Notes: generated by a model from the sequence alone, not told the origin. Counted from the stretch's first letter, positions 1 to 13,705 are shown. The stretch is 64,000 bases of DNA from Camarhynchus parvulus (GCF_901933205.1 NC_044572.1:74893465-74957464), one strand, 5' to 3'. Numbers and translations: made by a program.

Positions 1-3000
1 TTCCTGTAATACTTTTGTAGTGCTTTTGACATTACACTTTGAGATATCTGATTGGTTAAAAAAACCATACTCATTGCATGAGACAACTTTTGAACAAGTA
101 TATCTTCAAAGTAAAGAGAAAATGGAAAAAATGAGATATCTTAATCTGCCGTGATAAGTTCCTGAAAGAGGGAAGAATAACTTGTTTTCCCCAGGACAAA
201 TCGGGCAAGAATGAAGTGCTTTTCAACTTTATAGCAAGAGAGACTTAGATTACATAGAATTAAAAATATTATTATGGAAAATACCATTGAAATAGACTGT
301 GTAGGAGAATCATGAATTCTTCATTATTAGAGGTATTTAGGAACATAAGCATCTGTCAGAAACACAGTTATTTTGAGAGTAGAAAATGGAGTATTTGAAT
401 ATATTTTGTATTGTGTATTGAAGGCTATGCTGAAATGATTTTAAGCTTTCCTGACCTCAAGCCTCTATTGTTTGCAGTATAACTAGGAGGTAATATTTAA
501 AAAAACCTTCAGACATTGAGTGTGTCAGGATTTCTTCAAAGACTGACTTAGCTGTCGGTTTCACTACTTTTCTCTGTAAGATTTATGTCAAATCATGTTA
601 AAATGTAACAGTACATTTTTACACTCGTCTATGTAAAAACCACGCAATCTTCTTAGAGTTTGGACTGCTGCAATTCAAGCATCCACAGCATGTATCCTTA
701 AATGCTTCTAATAAAATACTTATATGATGTGTGTTTTTTTCTGCACCTCATTAAAAGAGTGAAAAGCAGGCCATTAAGCTGTTATCATCTTACAAAGTTC
801 AGTTATCTGAAATAGAAATAACAGCTGACCCAGGAACTAGTGATCCTATTTATTTCAGGTGTTTTGGAACCACAACTGCTCATTTTCCACCACACAGATA
901 GGGTAAGATAGCCTTGTCTGAAGTATGGGTTTCTTGTTCAGGTCCCTGTAAGTCTGAATGCAGTCAAGCTAGAGATGAGAATTAGGATAGACTGCTAGTC
1001 TGCCTATATGGAGATGAGGGCGAAGACTCTAATTCTTGGAAGATTAAAGGCTTTACATGAAATGAATTGCAAAGGGAATAATCTCTTTCCTATATTGTCA
1101 AGGTTGATAACTACTCTAAAGGTCAAAACTCAGTCTTAGTCTAAGTGGTCTCTGAAGCAGACATATCTTATGCAAGGACTGACTCATAGACCAAGTATTT
1201 TTAGAACTAGATAAACAAAAGAAAAAAAAAATTATTCCAATATACCCTCTACACTGTGTTTTTAAATTGCTGGTTTGCTCCACAGTCCTGTTGCATTTTT
1301 TTTTCTTTCAGTCATACCTCACAGTCTCCATTAGGAACTAATTAGAAGCAAAAAAAACCCCTCTCTTTAGTTGTAGACTATGTGAGTTACAGTGGTATTT
1401 CACTCAACTGGTCAGGTGACAGAGACAGAACAGGGGAAAAAAAAGGTAAAATACAGTTTTAGTTCTGTTTGTTTTAATATTCCTTTGGATGACTTTGTGG
1501 AGTATAATGAATGTGAGCCTGAAACACATCTGAGATATCTCGGATAGTTTCTCTGTGAAAATGCAGGTTTGTACCAAGTAAACTTACAAATATTTCCATG
1601 TTAACGGACAGCTCCTGTTTCTTACCTTCATAAATCATGATAATGCCTGTGGGGTTACTCCACGCACTTTGTCTGATGACACTAGAAGAGAAATGTGTTC
1701 TGATTGACTTGTTTATTCTTCAGAGTGTCAATAGTTGTGTTTAGAGTGATGACTCTCATGAGATCTCATGAGTCTGAGGTTTTTCCCTCACCACTGACAG
1801 CATTACATGAATATAATCAGTAGGGAGAGCTCCACCAATTGCCTGATCTAATTGCCAGGAAGGACACCCTTATTAGACCAAACTAAAGATTTTCCATTTT
1901 TTTACTGAAGTCATGGTATTCTCATCTGACTGCTGGATGTTGAGTTTGTGCACAGTTTGTGTGTTTTTATTGCACACTTGGCTTTAAGTTGAATTTTACA
2001 TTGATTTCTTTATATTGATAAAGATAATAGTGGCTCCTGAAATTTTACTGCATTATATATTATGATATGAAATACTATAATAGTATAGGATATAATTATA
2101 CAATTTATGAACTTTGCAACTAAGGCTGGTGTGGTAGTAGGTATGTTACAGAAAACTGAAAAGATTAACAACCCAGTAAGAATGTTAGTTTGGATTCATT
2201 CTGATTGTTCTCTCACCTACCAAGACCTTTGACATCTGCAGTTCATTTTGTGCCGTATAACTTATGGTATCAAGATCAGATGGGTGTGTTGACTTTACGA
2301 TCTAGATGAGTGGAGTACAATGAAATATCATCTGAAGCTCACCTAGCATGACCTGACACCTGGTGATTTGTATAAGGTCTTCTATGCTGAACTTATACTT
2401 AATTTTGTATTAAAGGTTTCATCCTATTTTTACTTTTCCAGTAGTGTGGGTGTATGGTTTCTTTCTAAAAATTGGCATACCTGCCTCATGCTGAGCAAAG
2501 TGTGTCCTCTCTGTTGCTACAGATATTTAAGAGAAGTGGAGAATAATCCCTCAGTGTGGTTTTGGGGTGTTGCTAATTAGAGTTATTCTCAGATACTTCT
2601 ACTTGATTCTACCTCTCATTTCAAATGGAAGGCTCAAAGATGAGCATGAAAAGTGATGGGAGTTTTTTGTTACTTTATAAAATTAAAAGAAAGAAAAGGA
2701 ATATTGGAACTGTATAATACCCTAGGTAGAAATATCTTGAGCAAAACGTCAAGTAAGACTTCATGTCTTGAGTCTGGGAGAAGAGTGAAATGTTAAAATT
2801 CAGAAGTTATATAAAATTTCAGAGTAACAGATCAGACTGGGAAATCTTGAGTGAATAAAACTTGTCACAGTAGAAAATTCATCTTTCTGGAGTCAGAGGC
2901 ACTCACCAAGTAATGCAATGAGTGATTATGAAATAAACGAAAGATAATGAATTCCCAAAGTAGAATATAGATGAGCCTACATTGCTCCGAACACTTCCTT

Positions 3001-6000
3001 ACCTGGAAACAAGGAATGGATTAGGGAGGCACACAGAACAAGTAACAAGATATAAAGTACCTTTTTGCCCCAGTTGTAGTCTGTTAGGAACAAAAGATTT
3101 GTTCTGTGACTGAAAAAAGAAATGGGCTAGAAAAGAGAAATATTTAACTATATTTAAGTACTAATACTTTGGGGCAGTTCTATGCAAAATATTAGATAAG
3201 AAATAGAGTAAATGCCAGCTTTGCCTCCTTCTGGACCCCACCAGCTGGATTGGTAAGGACATTGGTTTTTTTTGTGAATAAATGTGGAAGCTTGATAAAA
3301 AAATTGTGCATAGTTACATGATCAGCTGTTGGTATTAATAAATGTAGCAGACCTCTGTGGATGAAAAAGGAATATAACAGGCATGAAAGTGAGGCAAGAA
3401 GATACCTGCAAAAAGAATGCTTTATTGTAAACTTTAGCAAGGGAGGACTCCTTTTACTGTGTTATGAGTTTTTCTTACTAATATGTGTTTCTGCTGTCAT
3501 TACCCCCCATAGCTGCCACGTACAAACCAGCTATAAGGTGCTTCAGAGTGTCACTTACAGCTGAGTTTTTGACAAATGTTGATGTATTTCAATGCACTTT
3601 TCCATAAATTCATTGCATTTTATAAAATTTTTGTATGATAATCAATTCTGCATATGGAAAATATTTTTTTCACCATGGAGATGTGGCAATGGAGATAATA
3701 AATCTGCAAAAGTTTTAAGAAATTGAGATGGCTAAGATTTGAGAATAAGTGTCACATTCTTACGTAATACTAGACATCTGAAGCATTTCTGTGAATCTCT
3801 CATAATCCCTTAATAAATGATCTACAAAAAACCTTTTTCTGAATTTCGCAGCTTTAAAGAGAGTAGTCTCTGTTTTTTTTGAACACTTATTTTAAGAAAA
3901 TTAGTAATGAAATTAAGATAATTTTGTTCCCTGAACAGAAGCTTACAGGATTACTGTGCGAAATCTCTTTCCCATCTCATCTTTTTTTGCTATGTTGTAT
4001 TTTAGAAAAGTGGATGGGTAGATGGGTGTCAGGGTAGGGGCAATATTTAAAAATATAGAAATCTCTATTCAAGACTAAAAAATTGAAACATTTCCTCTAA
4101 TTTGAAGATACCTTTTAGCAGTCGGTTATAAAAAAAGAGCTGAAAAGTTTTCTTGCATAAGTTTCAAGATCTCATATATGGGCCATGCATAGGAATTTTT
4201 TGTTATCCTTGAAGTGTTATCTGGTGACAGAAAGTTAAGTCATGATCTGTGTCATTAATTCTAGATATTATTATATTTTTATGTTGCGCTTTTACTGATT
4301 TTTTATTGACAGCAATCCAGTTTTCTGTAGTTGCACATTTTATTAATGAGTTTTGAAGTTTTTCTTGTATGTGTAGTAGAAGTTTTTGTGGGATCTGTTA
4401 CATTTACATGACTTTTTATACTTGTCCCTGATGAGTTGAAAAGCCACTACTACACCAAATATGATAGCTTTATTACAATTACTGCTAAATAATGTAAAAA
4501 AATCTCTAGTCAACCTATGAAGTGTAGATTTTTTTTTTCTTTTAGATGGCTTTTTGACCATCATAGCTATTTTTCTGACCTAGGTAAGGAGAGAAGCTAA
4601 TGTACAGAAATTGCATAAGTAATTCCTAGGTCATGATCATTACAATCTTTCTCAGTATGGGATGACAGTAGATTCAGAATATGAACTCAGTATTTAGTGC
4701 CTGCTAAAATTATACTGTAAATTCATTGACTCATAAGTAGATTTAAATGCCATGAGTCTGACTACAGGAAATACTCTTACTGAAAAAGAGTAGGCTTATG
4801 TTAGATCTCCTATAAGGAATCTTGGAAGTCAGGATTTCCTTTGTATTTTAGTAAGAATTGGAGTATGTAAATAAATGTGGCATCATGTGGTTTTAATTTA
4901 CAGCTGAAAAAAAATTACTTTTGTTTGACATGGTAAAACTGGTTTCTGTTTTATCTGTGATTTCCAGTTTTTTGGTTTTATTTTTGCTGTTGTGACTATG
5001 TTTTTTAGATTACAAGTACTATTTACTGTTTTATTCAAGTGGACCATCCCTTTAATTTTCTTGGTAGTCTTTTTTTTCTCTAGAAATCTCATCCTCTAAT
5101 AAGTTTAAAGGGAAAACTTTATTTTTTTTCTTTTTCATTGCATGACTCTGAAATTACATTCTACACTTCCCTTAGTTGAAAAGCACCAAACAGAACAGCA
5201 CAGAAAAAGCAAGAGGTAAAATCCTGCCTTACCTGGTTCTCACTGAGCCTGAATGGAAATTTCAAGAACGGTTTGGTAATACTTCCATGCATGAGCTTCT
5301 AGAGTCTACCAAAAGGAATTGAGTTGTGTATGTTTCAAAGCCATGATCTGCACATAATACTCACTGAGAGTTTTCAGTAAAATATACTAGTACCTTTGTA
5401 GAAACAGCATTTTCTGTCAGTGTAATTGGGTTTTCTAACAACACTGTGCATGTATGGATTACACCTACAGACATCCAGGGTGTATAGGAAGGATAAAATT
5501 TTAAATATAATCCCATATTTAGTGTTTATTGTAATACAGGCTTGGATTAATCTGTTTGCTTATGTTGTTTTATGTGTGTGTTTTTTTGTGGTTTTTTTTC
5601 AATCACTACATTTATTCAGATATTCTACACCATATAAAAGTTTAAATAGCAATTATGCATATTGCTGAGTAGTAATTTGCTTTTTTCTGTATTTATGTGA
5701 CAAAAATTTATGAGACTTTCTTTAAGAGTTTGGGGATCTCCCCACAGCAGTGTGTAGAGGTCTATTGTATAAGCAGAAGAAAGAGATAAATAAATGGAAA
5801 AACTGTAATTCTCAAGCTATTATTTGACAATCAGTTCATTCTGAAATCCATGCATTGAAAGCCTTTTAAGGAGAAAGGAATTCATTTTAATTTGGTCATA
5901 AATTGGGGAAGTGCAGAGAGAGGTTTTGAGGATGGAAAGAGACTATGTAAGCCCCATACTCTATGTTGATACTGGAAGAAATGTTTTTCACTATCACTTA

Positions 6001-6769
6001 ATTTTATTCTGCAGTTCAGTGTGGATCATGACCTGTTTGTGTGCTCTGGATTGAGATGAATGAAGTCCCACTTAAATGATTAAATGTTAAATGATTAAAG
6101 ACATCAAATTATAAGTATACATATGCTGGGAAGGAGAAAAGCTAGTGGAATAAAAGGGGAAATATAACAGCTTGTCTCTTCTGAAATCTGTATGATGTAT
6201 TGCACAATAATAATTATAAATTGACAAAATCTTAGTGACATTTAGCAAAATGTGGAAGATGTGGAGTGGCTGTTAAAATGGGGAGGACTGCTGTGTGTTT
6301 ATTGACACCTTTTAGGATAAGAGACCTTTGGTGGTCAAAATCTGGTCTCAAATAAAATACTTCTGCAGCTCACTGGTCCAGCTTAAGCATAAGGACATTT
6401 CACAGAGTAGTGAAACTCTAGGAGTAAAATTATATGCAAATAATTGGTAATGATAATAACAGAATAAAAATTGAATTCTAATTTGGTTCTAATTTTGTGT
6501 ATTAATATTTTCAGAAAAGATATTTTGAAAGTAGGCAGCCAGAACTACTGGCTATTTACAGTTACACAGACAAACTGAAGATTTTTTTCTTTCTGAGATT
6601 TTTCGATCTTTTGAAATCTTAGAAAAAATCCACTCCATGCTCAAGTTCAGTTATTTTACCAAACATTTTATATTGCTTACCACATATTTCTTAGACTAGG
6701 GTTTAAAAGACAGATCTCCATTTCTGTAAGGGCTTTGCTAGGTATTTCTACATTGTTCTGTTAATGGCT
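1..6769. other. AT-rich non-coding DNA, no gene recognised
   Basis: Both strands were read and no gene, RNA gene or dated mobile element was recognised. Reading frames here are at most 82 codons, low-complexity and rich in Phe, Leu, Ser and Lys, as expected from translating AT-rich DNA. The stretch holds homopolymer runs, an AT-rich patch near 2040-2105 and one 15-bp tandem duplication at 6072-6101. It could be intron or intergenic DNA; the sequence does not decide. Confidence 0.6.
6072..6101. repeat. 15-bp tandem duplication
   Basis: Two adjacent units, 6072-6086 and 6087-6101, both begin TTAAATGATTAAA and differ only in their last two bases. This looks like a simple slippage duplication; no function is implied. 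Confidence 0.7.
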
Positions 6770-7185
6770 TGTCCTGGTTCCCGCTCAGCAGAAGAGGGCA
6801 AGGCCAAGACATTGTGTTATTCAATTACAGATCAGGTCATTGACAGGGACAGGGAGCAGCTTCCAGGAAAGAGGGTCATGCTTTTCCAGTGGAACAAGTG
6901 TGACTGCTGCAGCAGTGGGGTAATGCTGGTCCTGACCAGAGAGAGCAGCTTGGGTGGAGCAGCTGTGGCCAGCTTGGGCTTCTGCATTCTCCTTTTGTAT
7001 AATTTTGTTATTAATGTTAACACTGTTGCTGTTTACTTTCTAATCTCATTGCTGTTTCAAGTGAACTATTCTTATTTCAACCCATGATCTTTACCTATTT
7101 TGCCTTCAACTCTCCTCTTTCCACCCATGGAGAGAGGGCCGGAGAGAGGAAGAGTGTGAGTAGCATGTGGTTTTGGAGTCTCAGA
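6770..7185 (+). mobile_element. Degraded ERV-type solo LTR (passerine ERVL-like)
   Basis: The segment opens with TGTCCTGGTTC, the usual start of a common songbird ERV LTR family. It carries that family's GC-richer 5' half, then a T/A-rich middle (about 7000-7060) and the block ending near TTTCAACCCATGA (about 7074-7086), followed by a purine-rich 3' part. The expected terminal motif around TTAAACCACA is not clean, so the right end is approximate and may be truncated. No retroviral gene is present. The family is assigned from memory of conserved LTR blocks. The 107-codon frame at 6764-7087 is a by-product of this LTR. Confidence 0.62.
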
Positions 7186-9505
7186 GATGGAGAAGCAATA
7201 AATTGAGGACTACCATTCCTAAGTCATGACATGTTTAATGAAAATTAATTTAATTTGTAGATTATAAAATTCAGCAACACTTGGAAGTTACTCTTATATA
7301 TATATTGTTATATATAAATGTAGAATTTATATTTATATAACAATAGTATATTCTATAGCCTGAGTATAAGGCATTCTGCTGGGCTGAAACTGCCCAGACC
7401 AAAAAAAAAAGTTTAATCTGTTATCCATTTTCACATGTGTTGTTTTTGCAAACTCTTTATCCTTAATATTATATGTAGAGGTGATGGCATTATTTTTCTT
7501 TTTTGTGAGTCCAAATGAAAGCTGGTGTCATTGCTATGCTTGTGTGAACTTCATTTTCTAAGTGTGAGTACAATTCATCATCTTAAGGAGTCTTCAGATG
7601 AAGATTGACACTAAGTCATCCAGAGACTTTGCGGCTATTCCTTATGGGCACAGAGGCATTCAGGAAACATACTTACTGACTGGGGCTATTTATGGGCTTA
7701 CTTATGCTTGAACTTGAGGATGAGACTGCTTAACTTGAGATCTTTCCAAATGCTGTTTTTGTTTCTTACCTTTTTTTTTTTTCACTTTGTGCTAGTTCTA
7801 TGTTTCCAAAAGGGCGATGGTAGCATTATTCACATTGCTGCAATGTGTCTATGCATTGTACTGATGTTTATAAAGGGAAATCAAAAGTTTCATATGTGGC
7901 TCTCCAAAGCACCTTTATTGACTTTGGCAGTCACTTCACATGGGGTTTAGTTTAGCATCTGCCACTGACACATCCTGTATTTTGGTTTTTTTCCTATTCA
8001 ATTCCAAGATCATTTGGCTTACTGCAATGATTCTCAGTTGCTTATTTGTTGGCTAGTACACTGTGCTCAGTCAAACACAATTTTAATCTGCTCTTGAAGC
8101 CCACTTTCTGTCTTGCTATAGGGACACATATTTGCATGACACCTTTTGTTTATTGTAGCTGGTTTTTATTATTGCCTCAAAGGAGGAAGTACACATAAGA
8201 TGTATTAGATCAAGAAGGAAAGAAAGCAAAGGAGAAGAGAGGTAAAGGAGTTTCAGGAGCAAAAGGGGTACTGAAGTAAAAGACGGAATAAGCAGTGAAA
8301 GCGTTAGATTTTTTTGGGACACATGCACAGAAGTTGAATTCAGAGAAAGGAAGACACATTCAACGCTTGCCAAAACATTTTGACTTTTATGTTTGGAAAC
8401 ATTCTACTCAAACAACCTTCAGCATGAAATCACACCTTAGTAAGTGCTGAAAATGGGTGTAATAATCACATTGTTGCAAAATGTGACTCAAAGGTGGACT
8501 CAATTATTAGCTAAGAATTTTTTTCCTGTGAATTGATATCTTAAAGTTGTTATCACAGGTAGAAGCCTCAAACTAGTACAGTTGAAGTAAAAAGACATTT
8601 TCAATCTCTTGTTTATTTGTAGGTGCTTGAATAACATGGCCTTGATTCTGTGGGTGGGAATAGGGATAGGTGTGAGTGTTCATTATTTGACTTCCGTGAG
8701 GAAGTTTCTTTAAGTTTGCTACATTAGAGCTCTCTTTTGGTGTAGCAAATATGTGAGGTTTTGTTTCCTCATTTATGTTGGTTTGTTTCTGTGGGGTGGT
8801 TTTTTTTTGCTTGCTTGGGTTTTTTCAAGAAGACCAGAGAGTGAGAGTTAAAATGGTAGATTAACTGGTCCTTACATGATGATGTTGACATTTTCAATTT
8901 TTAATTGTAACATTAGAGAAAACACACTGAAAAGCAGATAATTTCAATGTGTGTGTTTAGATATTATTCTGCTTATTTTGAAGCTGTTTTCTTCTCAAGC
9001 CACTGTCTTCTTTTGGAAAACATAAAGCTTATAATATTATTATGATTTTCTGCAAAACCAGTTGTGAAGACACAGGACCTATACTGAGACATCAGATCAG
9101 GAAACAAATGTATTAAAATAAAAATTCATGAACATGTACAATAGAATAGACTATGAATAAGATTTTATTCCACTTTCTTCTGGTCCATAAATGAGCATTA
9201 AAGAAACATTTTTTTGCTTATATTTCTAACAATTTCACTATGTGGAAACACACAGTCATACTGTATTTCTAGTATATGTTACAGTTTCCTTCTCTCTTGC
9301 CATGGTAAGTAATCTCTTGGGTTCTTTTTGTTACAAACGTTTACTCTTTATTTTATTATTACTATCTCTGGTTTACATGTATCACCAAATAATTGTTTAG
9401 AAAGGAAGAGAGGGTTTTTTAAATGTTTTTTGAAAGGATGCATTTTAGCATGAATAAGCGCATGCTTTTGTTGTTCTTTATTTCTGGAATTTCATAGAAA
9501 TAGTA
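7186..9505. other. AT-rich non-coding DNA, no gene recognised
   Basis: No gene or clear mobile element is seen. The stretch begins with an AT-rich imperfect inverted repeat at about 7290-7345 and contains a G/T-rich tract at about 8770-8826. A purine-rich stretch at 8200-8300 explains the 85-codon minus-strand frame there. Confidence 0.55.
8770..8826 (+). repeat. G/T-rich low-complexity tract
   Basis: The + strand here is almost only G and T, with GGGG and long T runs and very few A or C. It belongs to a series of similar + strand tracts in the window (16206-16290, 18530-18556, 25155-25205, 31710-31806, 33375-33480, 45901-46021, 56225-56268). Confidence 0.7.
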
Positions 9506-9636
9506 TGCTTTCCACCTTGTCATTGAATATTGTTATTCATGGGAAACAGAATTCAGTGAGGTTTTATAAAGAATCTTCTTCCGTACCACTACAAATAAAC
9601 ACCTAAACTAAAAAACTCCTAAACAAAAAACATCAA
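9506..9636. repeat. Unidentified dispersed repeat, copy A
   Basis: This segment aligns along its whole length with 10676-10807 in the same orientation. Shared landmarks, in order, are TCCACC, ATTGAATATT, GAAACAGAATT, ATAAAGAAT, ACTACAAA, CCTAAAC and a terminal AACATCAA. The copies differ by many substitutions and small indels, so the duplication is old. I do not recognise the family; it could be part of an LTR, of a DNA transposon, or of an old LINE. No reading frame is shared. Confidence 0.7.
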
Positions 9637-10675
9637 CCAAAAAAACCCCCCATAATTTCCATTCCTCAGGCATTATGTTAGTATAAGAACAGACACTAAG
9701 CAGGAGTACAGAATTTCAAAGCTATTGTAATAGCAGGAAAAATACCTTTGCTGTCTTTATCTGAGAAATTATTATTGTGATGTCTGTAATCAAATATTTT
9801 TCATATTCAAAATAATCTGTTCAGACCTGAATTCTTCTTTCTTGTGACTTTTCATATATTTACTTTATTTGAATTTCCATAGTACACTACAAAATATATT
9901 TAGCATTGAGTTCTTTGAGCTTTGTTCAAGGGAGCATTGTACTATTGCAGAGAGTTTTAAACCTATAATCTCCTGCAGAGCCTGGGGGTAATGGGCAAAA
10001 AACACTCTAAGTCACATTCTTTTATTAAAAAACATAAATACTATGCACAAATAAAGTTTGATAATGATTAAACATGGAATACAAAAGGTTGCATGTTTTG
10101 TAACTTATGCCATAAATCAGAGTTGGATTAATAGAGTTCAGAGGCTCAACACGCGGTTGAAGGTCTTTTCTAGATACTAGCAGTTGTTCAGTCTGAAGTA
10201 ACTTGAAGTTACTTGTGGAAGTTAATTTCCATTCCTTACTGCAGGATTCTGATACATCCAGAGGAGGTTTTTCAAACTGTGTTTATCTCTTGAGAAAATA
10301 TTTTGAAGGAAAATAATGTCACCTGTACCTCCTCTGGAAACCAACACAAAGGTGCACCCATACTTGGATAACTTCTTGTTACAGGCCTGTAATGAAAAAG
10401 TAGGATTTTCTCCCCTAGGGCATTTTTATTTTCTCTGTAGATCCAAGAAATACTAAGCATAAAGTGAGCACTGATTGTAACCTTTGGATAGAAAGCAACA
10501 AGGAATCAAAATTATTTCTTATTGGATTTCATATCAGTGTCTTTACTAGAGGCCATATATAACTAATAATATGGGAAAACCAAAGCCCACCTGGAGTTGA
10601 GTGTTTTAGGGGATGTAGGAGGAAATAGCCAATTTTACAAGTACATAAACAGCAAAAGGAACAGTAAGGAAAAGG
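9637..10675. other. Spacer between repeat copies, no gene recognised
   Basis: The stretch is AT-rich and without a recognised gene. It contains a small palindrome at 10196-10214 (arms AAGTAACT and AGTTACTT separated by 3 bases). The C-rich run at about 9644-9650 adjoins repeat copy A. Confidence 0.55.
10196..10214. repeat. Short perfect palindrome
   Basis: AAGTAACT at 10196-10203 and AGTTACTT at 10207-10214 are exact inverted repeats around a 3-base centre. The 8-bp arms are short enough to occur by chance in this much sequence. Confidence 0.6.
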
Positions 10676-10807
10676 TATTTGTCCACCATGTTATTGAATA
10701 TTTATATTGACAAGAAACAGAATTAGGTGCAGTTCCATAAAGAATTTTTTTGGGTAGTACTACAAACCAAAAACCTAAACAAAAAATCTTCCAAACTAAG
10801 AACATCA
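10676..10807. repeat. Unidentified dispersed repeat, copy B
   Basis: This is the second copy of the repeat at 9506-9636, in the same orientation and about 1.17 kb downstream. It shares the ordered blocks TCCACC, ATTGAATATT, GAAACAGAATT, ATAAAGAAT, ACTACAAA, CCTAAAC and AACATCAA. It ends about 180 bp before the old CR1 fragment at 10985. The 110-codon minus-strand frame across it (10635-10967) has no counterpart in copy A and is judged a chance frame. Confidence 0.7.
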
Positions 10808-10984
10808 AAAGTGGGCCTGCAGCTGAATGCATCTGATAAACTGCAGACAAAAAATGTGGTAAGGCAAAGATGTTTAATGTCTTTTCCTGCTCGGTTTTTA
10901 CTGGTAAGTCAGCATTCAGGAACTGTAAGAAAGTAGGCATATGTAAGTCCATGAAAGTGACACTCACAAGTGCTGAGGGAGCTG

Positions 10985-12262
10985 GTTGATGTCACTGTGG
11001 AGCCATGGTTATCTTTGAAAGGTCATGGCATTCAGGAGAGATCCTTGAACAATATAAGAGGACAAATATCACTCATATTCAAGAAAGCAAAGACTAAAGA
11101 TCTGGGAACTGCTACTGGTTAGTCTCACCTTAGTGCCTGGGAGGCCAATGGAGCAACTAATCCTGGAAACCATTTCTAAATGTGAATGAGAAGCAGGTGC
11201 TCAGGAGTAGTCAGTGTTAACTTATGTGAATGAGAAACCACGCTTAGCCACCCTGATAGTCTTCTACAATGAGGTGGCTGGCTTTGTAGTTAAAGAGAGA
11301 GCACTAGATGTTTTCTTACCTGGACTTTAGTAAATTCTTTGACAATGTTTCCCGTAACAACCTTAGATAAAACTAAACATGGATGAGATAATTAGACAAT
11401 GAGGTTGATTGAAAATCGACCAAGTGACTTGTCTTAGAGAATGATGATCAGTGACAAAAAGTCCAGTTAGAGGCAAGTCACTAGTGCAGTAACTGAGGGG
11501 TCAAGATGGAGCCAATACTGTTTAACATCTTCATTAATGAGATAGATGATTAGGCACAATGTGTGCTCAGATAGTTTCCAGACAATAAAAAAACTGTGAG
11601 AAGTAGCTGATCCATTGTTTGCATGTGATTCACCAAGCTGAACACAAGTTCAGTGATGGGCAGAGATGAACCTCATGAAATTCAAAAGTGGGAAATTCCA
11701 AGTTCTGCAGTTGGGGAGGAGTAACTCCAGGCACTGGTACTGAGTAGGGTTGGCCAGTTTTAAAGCAGCTCTGCAGAAAAGAACCTTGGGATCATGAGGG
11801 ACACCAAGCTCATCATGAGCCAGCCAGAGTGCCTGTATGGCAAAGGTCACCAACAACTTCTCTGGCTGCATGTGGAAAAATGTTGCTAGTAAAGGAGAGT
11901 TGTTCTTTTTCTTCTGCTTGGCACTGATCAGACCAACTCTGGGAGTGCTGGGTCCAGTTCTGGTTCCCCCAGTCCAAATAAGATACGGACTTTACTAGAC
12001 TAAGTCCGTTGAAGGGCCACAAAGATGTAAAAGCAGCTAGAGCATCTGCACTAGAAGGAGAGGCTGAGAGAGGTGAAACTATTCAGCATGAAGCAAAGAA
12101 GGCTCAAGGGGATCTTATCAATTTGGAAAAGTACCTGATAAAGAGGGAATGAAGGAGAGCTCATGTCAGTGGTACCCAGTGACAGGTTAAGAAGCAATGG
12201 ATGTAATTTGAAAATATGAAAACATATCTGAACACAAATTCCATGATTCTGTAAAAATGGCC
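10985..12262 (+). mobile_element. Old CR1 LINE fragment with decayed reverse transcriptase
   Basis: This is the 3' part of a CR1 non-LTR retrotransposon whose second ORF encoded endonuclease and reverse transcriptase. In one frame, 11317-11352 reads YLDFSKFFDNVS, the RT motif A region with its catalytic Asp. In the same frame 11509-11553 reads EPILFNIFINEIDD followed by a stop, and 11575-11586 reads FPDN where the family has FADD, so the second catalytic Asp of motif C is now Asn. Stops and indels interrupt the rest. Downstream, GC-richer sequence to about 12120 matches the C-terminal CR1 region. The 3' end is poorly preserved; ATTCCATGATTCTG near 12239 may be a remnant of the terminal octamer repeat. 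The element is dead, and older than the copy at 21860. Confidence 0.85.
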
Positions 12263-13558
12263 ATACCGACAAAGGAAAAAAATAGAAAATCCTTCCTATG
12301 TAGGTGCAATTGTACCATTATTGATTTAATTTAATTTGAAACAGCAGTCTTCTATTCCCAGTGAATTAGAACTTACTGACTTACTTAAAATGACTAAAAG
12401 TCATTGACATGAAGAAGAACCACAATCTCTGTTTCATCATTCATTATTGTGGATGGTTTATGACAATAATAAAAGATGAAGCCATTGCTCCATCTACACA
12501 TAGACAAAAGAGGAAAAGCTGAAATATTAATAACCCTATTTATGCTTCATAGTTTTCTTGCCACAGAGTCCTGGACAATGCTTCAGTCAGTCCTGTACAC
12601 AGCAAGTCAAACCAAAGGTTTATCACTCTCTAGTCTTGTTAGGGTAGAGATCCTGTTGTCAGGAGCAGTCTAAAATGACCAATAGCAAGAGTAGTTTGTG
12701 TGCATCAAGCTGAATGATAAATAGCAGGTAGGTGTAGAACATGGATATCATTAAATTAGTTGTAAGGCTGTTCTGCCTTGTTCATTTTTACTGCATACAA
12801 ATCTAAAAACCTCAGTGGTGGTTACATAATATGGGATATATATTTTTCCTTGAATTTTTCATAGAGTATACATACAGGCCATAGTCATGAAGAAATTAGG
12901 CTCTTTTTTTATAGCAGATAACAATCCAGAATTCTTTTACATTACTTCTGCCACAGCCTTCAGAGGCAATTTTAACTTGAGGCTTCATTGAAGTAAAAAT
13001 AAGACCAAAAAGTATTTTCGCTTCTAATATTCCATGCATAGGATTTAGAAAAGTTCCAAAGGATCTGAGAATCTAATGTAATCTTCAGCAAATTATAAGC
13101 AAAGAATGAAAGAATGAAAGAATTGCAAGATGAGAGCTTAAGAATAAACCAGAATTAATTATGTGAACAACTGAATGAATTGACTAAATTTAAGGACACA
13201 ATTATATGGCAAATTATGCTGAAAATGAAATTGCTCATTGAAATAGAAGCAGCTCCCTGGAGGCTGTGTATGTTGTGCAATAGTATCCTGAAAAGCACGA
13301 ATGTAAAATGGCTTTGTCTTACTCAATGGATTTATGTAAATGGAGAACCAGTTTGATTATTTTGCTGACTGAATGTCCAGAAATTTTTGTGGCTTGTCTC
13401 TTAGTACTGAAGTATCAACATGCAACTTCAGAAAAGTAAGATGGATCATTAGCAGGATTCTTGGCTAAATTCACATTAATTTGGTGAAACTCACTGTTAA
13501 AAGTCATCAGCATAAACACCCAGGATACCTTAACTTCTACTTTTCATGGATCTGGAAT

Positions 13559-13610
13559 TTCATATTGTATAGTGTTTTGTATTGTATAGTTTTCATATTG
13601 TATAGTGCTT
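13559..13610. repeat. Three-copy ATTGTATAGT tandem repeat
   Basis: The decamer ATTGTATAGT occurs three times in close succession at about 13564-13605, the outer copies inside a longer shared block beginning TTCATATTGTATAGTG. It looks like a recent local slippage duplication. Confidence 0.7.
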
Positions 13611-13705
13611 TTAAGAAATAATTAAAAAAAAAAGGCAAGTAAGCTGGCAAATATTCTGAAATATAAAATATTTTTCTACTCTGTTAGATTTAGTTTTAAA
13701 CATTT

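Noticed and set aside
10635..10967. 110-codon minus-strand frame
   Set aside because: It overlaps repeat copy B, has no counterpart in copy A, and its Phe/Leu-rich composition is what antisense A-rich DNA gives.
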